Of a stretch of 13,582 nucleotides of DNA, positions 7,956 through 13,582 are shown one piece after another; the stretch's first letter is position 1; every line of letters starts with the position of its first letter. Source of the DNA: Candidatus Saccharimonadia bacterium (lineage in GTDB: Bacteria > Patescibacteriota > Saccharimonadia > Saccharimonadales > Saccharimonadaceae); contig JALRBE010000016.1 of the NCBI GenBank assembly GCA_023262335.1, positions 1 to 13,582 on the forward strand. Direction: 5' to 3'. The notes under the pieces are model-generated. The model had not been told where the DNA came from. It worked only from the letters and a program-made list of their open reading frames with translations, and searched no databases. Both the position numbers and the translations under genes were made by a program.

Positions 7956-10900
7956 CTAGTTGTTGCTAAAGGTGAAGCCGAGGTCGCTTACATAAGCTTT
8001 CGCGTTCTTGTTGGCAGTTACATCAATCTTGAACACAATGCTGTCGCCTGGTGCAAAACCACATGTTGATGGGTCAGCAGTACCCGTTGCAGTACCGGTT
8101 AGCCAGTTGGTTTGCGTGTTTTCCGATACTGTGACTTGGCTGCCGCAGGTTTCGAGCGTCGTGCCAGATTTCTTCATAACAGTGTATTTGACCGATGCCG
8201 CCCCGCCATTGCTGCCATTATCCGTACGGCCCTGGAGTGTCGTTTGACCAGAGGCGAACGACTTGAAAGTGCCGGGTAATTGGTAGGTGACAAATATACC
8301 GTAGGTTTGAGAATCATTCTGAGGTGAGGTCCATTTGTAGAAGTTCTGCGTTTGGCCGCTACTACAAATGCTCGTGTTGATTGTCAGCGACGCGGTGTTC
8401 GAGCAGAAGTCAGACGTCATTGTGCCGATACCCGTGCCGTTCATGACCGCGTTCGTGTATTCCGGACTAATGGTAATGATATTGTCTGGGCTCGAGCCGC
8501 AAGCTCCCCAGCCGTCAGCCTCGTAGCACTGGATCTTGCCAAGGGTAGTGTCGTAGTACATGGAGCCGAGGAGGGCGTCGTTGTTTTCGGCGATCGGTGC
8601 CGAACCGCCTTGGTCGAGCGTGAACAACGTGGTTTGGCCGCCCTTTGCGCCGCCACCGATTTGCACGTTGGCCGCGGTGTTGGTCGCGAGCGTCATTTCG
8701 AAGGCATCGACCTTGAAGACACGTGCTGCTGATGCTGCTTGGACTAGGTGTATGGCCGCCGTACCGCTGTCTGAAGCTGGAGTTCTGATATAGCAGGTGA
8801 TTTCTGTCCATTCGGTAGTTGAGACGGATTGTGGCGTACTGGCAAAAGCTGGAAGACTATTATTGTAATCCACGCACTCGGTGAACGTTGCACCGTCTAG
8901 GGTGTAACGTACGCTGAAGTCGCTGAAGCTATTTGAACTCTTTACGTTAACCGAAACTCGGTACAGAGTGTCTGGAAGAGGTTTCTTAGCGAGAAGGTTT
9001 CGGATACCTCTGTTCGTTCCGCCCGAGGTCGTTGTAACCTGCGCGCTGTCACTCTTTTCTTGGCCGTCGTTCGTGATGCGCGCTACCGATGCGCCGGAGG
9101 TTGCTGACCACGAACCGTTGTCGAAGCTCGTTTGGGTATTGACTGTACCGTCGGTGGCGTAGTTTTGGTCGCCAGCGATCGTGACGCTAAGGTTATCGAC
9201 GTAGTACGTACGCGATCCGCCGCTGACCTGCGCGATGATGATTGAGTTTGCGCTGGACAACGTGCCAGTAGGGGTAGTGAACGAACAGTTGACCTTCTTC
9301 CACGCGCTTTTTATAAGAGTCGCTTCGCCCCAGGCGCATGTTGCCGAGGCACTTGATCCATCTGTTGCGTAAGCGATTGTCAGATCATCGACTACTCCAG
9401 ACTCAAGTCGTGCACCGAACGATACGTTGTACTTCGTGTTCGGCTTGAGCGCGGTGCTGAGCTGGTTCTTGATGCCCGACAAGAATCCGGTCACTTCTAC
9501 CTTGGCGGATGCCTGACCGGTTGCCACGTAGCCGTCGGTCATGTTGGTATGGCGACTGACGGTACTCGCATTGCCATAATCGCTCCATGTGTTCGCTGGG
9601 AACGGCGAACCAGCCGTTTCGGCACCACCGTTCGTGGCGTACTCGGGCACGTTGCTGTTGACCGAGAACAGGGTAGAGGCCGACGCGTTCTGGACTTCGA
9701 GGAGCGTGCCGTTGACCGGGTTGGTGCTGCTGTCGCGGATAGTCAGGCCGTTCGCGTTGGTGCCGCTGCTTACGATCAGCTCGGCGCCGCCGGCGCTTTG
9801 TAGCGTGTTGTCGTAGGCGCTCTGCAGCGTGGTTGAGTTCGACGCGCCCGCGACGGTCCAGTAGCCGCCACCGCCACCGCTCCATATCATGGTGGCCGTC
9901 GTGTTTTGGCGCATTGAGGTAAGATTGCCTACGCCGCCGCCGTTGACCGAAAGCGTGAAGTCGTTCGAGCCGTTCGCCGCCATGACGTAGACGATACGGC
10001 CGGCCGTGGTGTTCGTTGGCGTGTTCAACGTAAAGGTCACGCCTGACGCCGTGGCGTTGACGATGACGACGCCGTTGCTGTCGACGTTCGCCTGCGTGAT
10101 GGCGCAGTTGCTTGCGCAGCTCTGCACGCTTGCTGCCTGGAACGCGGTAGGCGAGCTCAGGACGATCAAGCCTTCGGAACCGGTGCCTGCACCAGCGCCA
10201 CCACCGAGCGTCAGGTCGCCGCCGTTCGCGTTGCCGGCCGTCGCCGAACCGGCCTGGACGCTGAGCGAGCCGCCCTGAACGTTGCTGCCGGTGCTGCTCG
10301 TGCCCTGAATCGCGAACGAGTTCGCGGTAGTCGCCTGGCCGTTGTTATCGGCATTGCCAAGGTACAGCGTGTTGCCGTTGCCAGAGAATCGCGCCCGTTG
10401 CGTGCCGTTGGTCGAAACGGTCGTGTCGTCTTTGGATTGGATGGACGTCGAACCGGCAGTAGCCGTTCCACTGGCACCGATCGTCACGTTTGACGTACCG
10501 CCCGCGTTGTTGGCACCGATCAAGATCTCTTGGGTGTTCGTGCCGTGAATATTGCCAATAACGACCGAACGCGCGCGTGCCGCGCCGATGGCGATTTCGC
10601 CGTCGTCGCCCGTGCCCGTGCCTGCACCGGCGTCGATCCATACGTTGCCGCCAATGCCGTTCGTGCCACCTGCCGCTCCGCCTTGGAGTATCAAGGTGCC
10701 TCCGTAATTGCCGCTACCGCTGCCACCGGCGCCGGCGATGACGCCCATGTCGCCACCATCCGCGTTGCTACCTGCCTGCTGGACGCCAATGTAGTGAGTT
10801 GCTTGGTTGTTGCCGAACTCGATGTTGCCGCTATGGTCGATCTTCAACGCGTCGGCGCCCGCATTCTGCAATGTCAGGAAGTTGCCGTTCGTCTGCGTCT

Positions 10901-11522
10901 TATTGATGTGAATGCTGCTCGTGCCGGTGCCGACTTCGTCTTGCACGCCTTGGGCGAGCTGAATGAAGTTGTCGGCCGTCTTGCCGCCCAGTTGGCCGGA
11001 GTTGATCGCGTACGGAGTGGCGGTCAGCCGCTTCATTGGCGTCATTTCGCCGTCGCTGGCGCAGCTGCCGGTGTTGAACGTCGTACAGTTGGTCGCCGAG
11101 CCGGCAATGTTCATCGACAGCCACAGCGTGTCTTGGTTCCAGTCGACCTGGTTGCCGAACGGATTCCGCTCGCCCAGGCTGACCGACATGTAGCCGTTCT
11201 TTACCTGCACGCCGTTCGTACCGCCGTTGTTGATGTAGGTCTCCGTCCACATCAAGTCCCCGTCAGGGTTTCCCGGATCAGTGCCCGAGCCATCCTGATA
11301 GATCTTGAACTGGATATTGTAGTGGCCGTCAGGAACCACGGCTCCGCCTGCGGTCTGCAGTCGTGCCTGGAAGTTGAGCGTCGCGTTAATACCCGGCGCC
11401 GCTTGCGAGGCGTGAGCAAAAATAAGCGTTGTAGTTAACGCAACACACAGTGCGATAAACCCTGCTGTTCGCAGTGTTAGACGCGGTTTAAAAATAGTGG
11501 GGAGGTGACACCACACAGTCAT
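7956..11522 (-). CDS. Large secreted mosaic protein: tail-fibre-like N-terminus, Gly-rich beta repeats, two CBM-like modules
   Basis: A 1188-residue secreted protein. Residues 1-41 are a signal peptide (basic start, hydrophobic core near 20-36, ASQA then APG). Residues 45-190 resemble an N-terminal module of tail-fibre-like surface proteins (INATLNFQARL; later LGGKTADNF). Residues about 250-455 are Gly-rich repeats of the type GGDLTLGGGAGAGTG, likely a beta-helix. Residues 465-560 form a beta domain. About 625-785 and 787-945 are two related jelly-roll modules resembling CBM4/9, each starting NxATxG and ending in a YYVDNLSV- or FKVDAFEM-type strand. Residues 1010-1188 are a C-terminal beta domain with several Cys. 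No catalytic motif is seen, so binding to glycans or cell walls is the best inference. The ATG at 11522 has an A-rich leader without a Shine-Dalgarno sequence. GC is much higher in the N-terminal half. Confidence 0.87.
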   Translation of the reverse strand: MTVWCHLPTIFKPRLTLRTAGFIALCVALTTTLIFAHASQAAPGINATLNFQARLQTAGGAVVPDGHYNIQFKIYQDGSGTDPGNPDGDLMWTETYINNGGTNGVQVKNGYMSVSLGERNPFGNQVDWNQDTLWLSMNIAGSATNCTTFNTGSCASDGEMTPMKRLTATPYAINSGQLGGKTADNFIQLAQGVQDEVGTGTSSIHINKTQTNGNFLTLQNAGADALKIDHSGNIEFGNNQATHYIGVQQAGSNADGGDMGVIAGAGGSGSGNYGGTLILQGGAAGGTNGIGGNVWIDAGAGTGTGDDGEIAIGAARARSVVIGNIHGTNTQEILIGANNAGGTSNVTIGASGTATAGSTSIQSKDDTTVSTNGTQRARFSGNGNTLYLGNADNNGQATTANSFAIQGTSSTGSNVQGGSLSVQAGSATAGNANGGDLTLGGGAGAGTGSEGLIVLSSPTAFQAASVQSCASNCAITQANVDSNGVVIVNATASGVTFTLNTPTNTTAGRIVYVMAANGSNDFTLSVNGGGVGNLTSMRQNTTATMIWSGGGGGYWTVAGASNSTTLQSAYDNTLQSAGGAELIVSSGTNANGLTIRDSSTNPVNGTLLEVQNASASTLFSVNSNVPEYATNGGAETAGSPFPANTWSDYGNASTVSRHTNMTDGYVATGQASAKVEVTGFLSGIKNQLSTALKPNTKYNVSFGARLESGVVDDLTIAYATDGSSASATCAWGEATLIKSAWKKVNCSFTTPTGTLSSANSIIIAQVSGGSRTYYVDNLSVTIAGDQNYATDGTVNTQTSFDNGSWSATSGASVARITNDGQEKSDSAQVTTTSGGTNRGIRNLLAKKPLPDTLYRVSVNVKSSNSFSDFSVRYTLDGATFTECVDYNNSLPAFASTPQSVSTTEWTEITCYIRTPASDSGTAAIHLVQAASAARVFKVDAFEMTLATNTAANVQIGGGAKGGQTTLFTLDQGGSAPIAENNDALLGSMYYDTTLGKIQCYEADGWGACGSSPDNIITISPEYTNAVMNGTGIGTMTSDFCSNTASLTINTSICSSGQTQNFYKWTSPQNDSQTYGIFVTYQLPGTFKSFASGQTTLQGRTDNGSNGGAASVKYTVMKKSGTTLETCGSQVTVSENTQTNWLTGTATGTADPSTCGFAPGDSIVFKIDVTANKNAKAYVSDLGFTFSNN
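8690..9650 (-). repeat. Two tandem carbohydrate-binding-like modules in the secreted protein
   Basis: Two consecutive segments of about 160 residues share one plan. Each has an N-terminal Asn/Gly-rich strand with a Trp (NTWSDYG; NGSWSATSG), a central KPNTKYNVSF- or LPDTLYRVSV-type strand, a WKKVNCSF- or WTEITCYI-type strand, and a final strand with VD. This is the pattern of CBM4/9-like jelly rolls. The copies are diverged, so this is an old duplication or two recruited modules. Confidence 0.65.
10150..10780 (-). repeat. Gly-rich beta-helix-like repeats in the secreted protein
   Basis: Residues about 250-455 repeat a unit of roughly GG-[DNST]-[LV]-x-[LIV]-x-x-G-x-[AG]-x-G, for example GGTLILQGGAAGG, GGNVWIDAGAGTG, GGSLSVQAGSATAG and GGDLTLGGGAGAG. 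Spacing and alternating hydrophobics suggest a parallel beta-helix or fibre shaft. Local GC is very high: hand counts give 75% at 10561-10620 and 77% at 10201-10260. Confidence 0.6.
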
Positions 11523-11594
11523 TTTTTGAGTGTTTTTCTTTTATTTTTCTCTGTTATTTTGAGGAAAATATTTATTTCACTGTGACGTGTGGTG
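11509..11594 (-). promoter_or_regulatory. Long-range stem in the leader covering the start codon of the 7956-11522 gene
   Basis: On the minus-strand RNA, CACCACACGUCA (11594-11583) can pair with UGACUGUGUGGUG (11521-11509). That is 12 base pairs with one bulged U. The 3' arm includes the UG of the AUG at 11522. The enclosed loop of about 61 bases is A-rich and nearly free of structure. If formed, the stem would hinder initiation. Seen in sequence; function is inference. Confidence 0.4.
11523..11582 (-). promoter_or_regulatory. A-rich leader without Shine-Dalgarno
   Basis: This stretch has about 20% GC by hand count (11521-11580), against well over 60% in the first part of the gene it precedes. 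On the mRNA strand it is A-rich with few G runs, and no Shine-Dalgarno sequence precedes the AUG. Such leaders can load ribosomes through S1-type single-stranded binding; that mechanism is inferred. Confidence 0.45.
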
Positions 11595-11614
11595 GGCCAT
11601 CAAAGCTTGTCAAA

Positions 11615-11643
11615 ATTGTACCACAAGCGTCTTGGGGCCACAA
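11615..11643 (-). promoter_or_regulatory. Promoter for the 7956-11522 gene
   Basis: On the minus strand TTGTGG (11643-11638) and TACAAT (11620-11615) are 17 bases apart. TGG precedes the -10 box, making it extended. Transcription would start near 11608, giving a leader of about 86 bases that includes both arms of the long-range stem. TTGTGG recurs directly before the -10 box (11626-11621). Confidence 0.6.
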
Positions 11644-11677
11644 CATAATTCGGCAACGTTTTGCCGCGTTGGTCGAC

Positions 11678-11686
11678 TGCTACAAT
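11678..11686 (+). promoter_or_regulatory. Extended -10 promoter for a leaderless acetyltransferase mRNA
   Basis: TGC precedes TACAAT (11681-11686). The ATG of the acetyltransferase is at 11693, 6 bases after the -10 box. Transcription would therefore begin at or next to the A of the start codon, giving a leaderless mRNA. The -35 region is weak. Confidence 0.55.
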
Positions 11687-11692
11687 GAACCT

Positions 11693-12175
11693 ATGATCGT
11701 CCGCGAAGCCATGGCCTGCGAACGCGATGAAATCGTCGCGCTCTACGAATCGTCGCAACGGGCGACCGGGCTTCCGGACCCTCGCGTCGTACCGCCCCAA
11801 GAGCTTGGCGAAAAACTGTATGCGCGCCGCGCGATCGGCAGGTATGTCGCGGCGGATGCGAGCGGCATTCACGGGCACGGCCTCATAGAGCCCGCGAATC
11901 CGGAACATATGAACGAGTGGCACGCCGCGGCGGGCGGCGCGACGTTCATCGAGCTGGGCGGCGCGTTCGTCGACCCGGAACGATCAGGCGAAGGCATATG
12001 GTCGGAGCTGCTCGCGTACCGCTTGAATATTGTCCGGTCGCTTGGTGCCGTACCGGTGAGTGTCACCTGGGCAAGTAACGCACATGTGATGCGCGGGTTC
12101 GAACGGTCGGGAGGCAGGGAGCTCGCGCGCAAAACGGCCGCCTTGGGCGCGATCAGCATTTATATGTTCGAGTAA
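11693..12175 (+). CDS. GNAT-family acetyltransferase-like protein
   Basis: A 160-residue protein with a GNAT (Gcn5-related N-acetyltransferase) plan. It has an N-terminal strand and helix (MIVREAMACERDEIVALY), a central strand FIELGGAFV (85-93), then PERSGEGIWSELL (95-107) and a strand VSVTWASNAHVMRGFERSG (122-140). The acetyl-CoA loop usually reads R/QxxGxG/A; here the aligned residues are SGEGIW, with Ser for R/Q and Trp for the last Gly, so the motif is partly degenerate. The family moves an acyl group from acyl-CoA to an amine; the substrate here is unknown. I chose the ATG at 11693 because the -10 box sits directly before it. The frame is open back to 11582 but would run through the promoter. 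It is transcribed away from the adhesin genes. Confidence 0.75.
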   Translation: MIVREAMACERDEIVALYESSQRATGLPDPRVVPPQELGEKLYARRAIGRYVAADASGIHGHGLIEPANPEHMNEWHAAAGGATFIELGGAFVDPERSGEGIWSELLAYRLNIVRSLGAVPVSVTWASNAHVMRGFERSGGRELARKTAALGAISIYMFE

Positions 12176-12193
12176 CCATTTGCAAATCGGTTA

Positions 12194-12202
12194 TGGTATA
12201 CT
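12194..12202 (+). promoter_or_regulatory. Extended -10 promoter for the 12238-13080 gene
   Basis: TGG precedes TATACT (12197-12202). No good -35 is present at the right distance (TTGCAA at 12180-12185 is only 11 bases away). Transcription would start near 12209, which rules out the in-frame ATG at 12193. Confidence 0.6.
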
Positions 12203-12215
12203 ATCAGCAAGCGCG

Positions 12216-12222
12216 AAGGGAG
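12216..12222 (+). promoter_or_regulatory. Ribosome binding site for the 12238-13080 gene
   Basis: AAGGGAG ends 12 bases before GTG 12235 and 15 before ATG 12238. The spacing is longer than usual, so the exact start codon stays open between these two. Confidence 0.45.
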
Positions 12223-12237
12223 CGTAAACAAACAGTG

Positions 12238-13080
12238 ATGGTTTCACGGGTTATTATTGGGCTTGCGACACTCATAGGTGGCGTTTCCTTGTTGGCTTTG
12301 TCGGCGCACGCGGCAAGCTATGGCGGCGGCAGCGTCACCGGGTACGGTGCCGAGGCTCCCATAGACAACGGCACGATAGTGCAACTGACTGGCGGCAAGG
12401 ATGCCAAGCAGGTGAAGGTCGCGACCCAAAAAGAACTGAAGAACATGTTCGGCGTGACCGTCGACCGCAACCAGCTGCCAATCACGCTGTCGAGCGAGGC
12501 GCTCAAGAACGAAACGTTCGTGGCGGTGTCGGGTACCTACAATGTGCTAGTCAATACTCAGGGTGGCACCATATCCAGCGGTGATTACGTGACGCTTTCG
12601 GCCATCGACGGCATCGCCATGAAGGCCGGAACCGACGAAGAGACCGTGTTCGGTCGCGCCGTGGCGCCATTCGACGGCAAAGGGGTGACACTCGGCACGA
12701 TGGAGCTGAAAGACACGACCGGCAAACCGAACAAGACCGTTACTATCGGCTCGATTCCCGTCACCATAGATATAAAGCGCAATCCGAACGAAAAGAGCAC
12801 CCGCGTGGACGTGCCGCAGTTCTTGCAGCGTATCGGCCAGCAGATCGCCGAAAAAGAAGTCAATCCCATCCGAATTTATTTGAGCGTCGGCATTACCGTC
12901 ATTAGCCTGGTCATCGCGCTTGTCGTCATCTATGCGGGTATTCGTAACAGTATTATTTCCATAGGTCGTAACCCGATGTCCAAGAAGTCGATTTTCAGGG
13001 CGCTGTTCGAGATCATACTGACATGCTTATTAATACTCATTGTCGGGTTGTTTGCGGTATACTTACTACTAAGGCTATGA
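12238..13080 (+). CDS. Secreted beta-domain protein with C-terminal two-helix membrane hairpin
   Basis: A 280-residue protein of unknown function. Residues 1-25 are a signal peptide ending AHA before ASYGGG. Residues about 30-190 form an exported beta-rich domain. Within it, GDYVTLSAIDGIAMKAG and the following FGRAVAPF look like the beta-clip style seen in some phage decoration proteins; this is a resemblance only. Residues 213-235 and about 254-278 are two transmembrane helices joined by a short polar loop containing IGRNP (242-246). This recalls the ATP synthase subunit c hairpin, where an RNP/RQP loop joins two helices. The ion-binding carboxylate expected about 18 residues after the Pro is Leu here, and the only nearby acid is E258, 12 after it. 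A working c-ring role is therefore unlikely. The next gene follows after 19 bases, so the two are probably co-transcribed. Confidence 0.8.
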   Translation: MVSRVIIGLATLIGGVSLLALSAHAASYGGGSVTGYGAEAPIDNGTIVQLTGGKDAKQVKVATQKELKNMFGVTVDRNQLPITLSSEALKNETFVAVSGTYNVLVNTQGGTISSGDYVTLSAIDGIAMKAGTDEETVFGRAVAPFDGKGVTLGTMELKDTTGKPNKTVTIGSIPVTIDIKRNPNEKSTRVDVPQFLQRIGQQIAEKEVNPIRIYLSVGITVISLVIALVVIYAGIRNSIISIGRNPMSKKSIFRALFEIILTCLLILIVGLFAVYLLLRL

Positions 13081-13089
13081 TGCGGAACT

Positions 13090-13095
13090 AGGTGG
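13090..13095 (+). promoter_or_regulatory. Ribosome binding site for the coiled-coil gene
   Basis: AGGTGG ends 4 bases before the ATG at 13100. It supports a start that lies 19 bases after the previous stop codon. Confidence 0.55.
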
Positions 13096-13099
13096 GCAA

Positions 13100-13582
13100 A
13101 TGGGATTATTCCAACATAAACAGGAACCTGTGAAAAAATCGCCGGAAGACGAGGCTGCTTTGGCTGCGCAGCAAGTGTTCGACGACGCCTACCGCGAAGA
13201 GCTGCGTGAGCGTGGCCGGGTGTACTTCGAAAAAGTCATCCAAGAGAACGCTGCCCTATTCAAACAGGACCTTGATGCCACGATCGCGCAGGTGAATACC
13301 GAGCTTGAGGTGCATATCATCCGTAAGGTGGACGAGCAGCTGGTCGAACACGGCAAGGCCATGAAGGCGGCACAGGATTCGGCGCTGGAGTCGATGCACG
13401 AGACCACGGCGACGATAGAGGAACATACGTCTCGGTTCAAGCAGGAGCTGGATGATTCCGCCGGCGCGATCAAATCGGAGCTGACCGAGCATGTCGCCAA
13501 GCTGATCGACGACCAGATGGATCATTACGGCGCGTCCATGAAAGAGGCACAAGTGGCGGCGCTGCAAACCATGAGCCGCAGC
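13100..13582 (+). CDS. Coiled-coil protein, N-terminal part (runs off right edge)
   Basis: An open frame of 161 codons from the ATG at 13100 continues past the window edge with no stop. The protein starts MGLFQHKQEPVKKSPEDEAA. It then becomes a long helical stretch rich in Glu, Gln, Lys, Asp and Ala with heptad-like hydrophobics, for example YFEKVIQENAALFKQDL (42-58) and ELEVHIIRKVDEQLVEHG. No signal peptide or membrane helix is seen in the part present. I recall similar conserved proteins in Saccharibacteria, without known function. It is probably co-transcribed with the membrane protein before it and could bind that protein's cytoplasmic loop; this is inference. The opposite-strand frames here are shadows. 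Confidence 0.8.
   Translation, partial: MGLFQHKQEPVKKSPEDEAALAAQQVFDDAYREELRERGRVYFEKVIQENAALFKQDLDATIAQVNTELEVHIIRKVDEQLVEHGKAMKAAQDSALESMHETTATIEEHTSRFKQELDDSAGAIKSELTEHVAKLIDDQMDHYGASMKEAQVAALQTMSRS

Noticed and set aside
2254..11522. Diversity-generating retroelement acting on the large surface genes
   Set aside because: There is no reverse transcriptase or template repeat in the window, and neither protein ends in a recognisable C-type lectin variable region.
7956..11522. Prophage tail-fibre locus
   Set aside because: The tail-fibre-like module comes with an N-terminal signal peptide, and there are no phage structural, lysis or integration genes nearby. A cellular surface protein is more likely.
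11501..11528. Strong Shine-Dalgarno-like GGAGGTGA on the plus strand, followed by a 19-codon frame from TTG 11526
   Set aside because: The spacing of about 17 bases is too long and no plus-strand promoter is seen. The match comes from codons 5-8 of the minus-strand gene.
11582..11692. Longer N-terminus for the acetyltransferase from ATG 11582
   Set aside because: It would run across both divergent promoters; the extra residues look unlike a GNAT start, and the -10 box sits just before ATG 11693.
12193..12237. Upstream start at ATG 12193 for the hairpin membrane protein
   Set aside because: The ATG lies in the -10 promoter element, and the added residues (YYQQARRERKQ) would precede an otherwise normal signal peptide.
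13078..13080. UGA read as an amino acid, as in some CPR lineages
   Set aside because: TGA here ends a protein directly after its last membrane helix, with a ribosome binding site and ATG following. No large gene contains in-frame TGA.

Overview
The window holds eight protein genes: six complete and two cut by the window edges. There are no RNA genes, transposases, CRISPR arrays or phage replication genes. All reading frames fit the standard bacterial code, with TAA, TAG and TGA all used as stops. Small envelope genes of unknown function, very large secreted mosaic proteins and little conventional metabolism suggest a small-genome Candidate Phyla Radiation bacterium, most likely a Saccharibacteria (TM7) relative. 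That placement rests on protein style and recalled family resemblance, not on a marker gene.

Layout, left to right. (1) The C-terminal part of a class A beta-lactamase-like serine hydrolase with altered active-site motifs (2-520, +). (2) A small single-span membrane protein with its own promoter (600-1175, +). (3) Converging on it from the right, a minus-strand block reading from 11522 down to 1181. It contains a 1188-residue secreted protein with a tail-fibre-like N-terminus, Gly-rich beta repeats and two carbohydrate-binding-like modules; a 1875-residue membrane-anchored kelch protein with 18 kelch motifs and a polyglycine domain; and a 356-residue single-span membrane protein starting 2 bases after the kelch gene ends. 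(4) A divergent intergenic region at 11523-11692 with promoters facing both ways. (5) On the plus strand, a GNAT-like acetyltransferase that looks leaderless, a secreted membrane protein ending in a two-helix hairpin reminiscent of ATP synthase subunit c, and a coiled-coil protein running off the right edge.

The likely theme is the cell surface. The minus-strand genes look like a locus for large adhesins that could contact a host cell or glycans, with the last gene a possible anchor or accessory factor. This role is inferred from domain types and order.

The most notable signals are: a composition break inside the kelch gene, suggesting the segment around 2760-4550 was acquired or swapped; a polyglycine phage-adhesin-type domain placed immediately after the last kelch motif; a 12-bp long-range stem that would cover the start codon of the 1188-residue protein; a shared extended -10 promoter form (TGNTAYNMT) at five sites; an apparently leaderless acetyltransferase gene; and the subunit-c-like hairpin.
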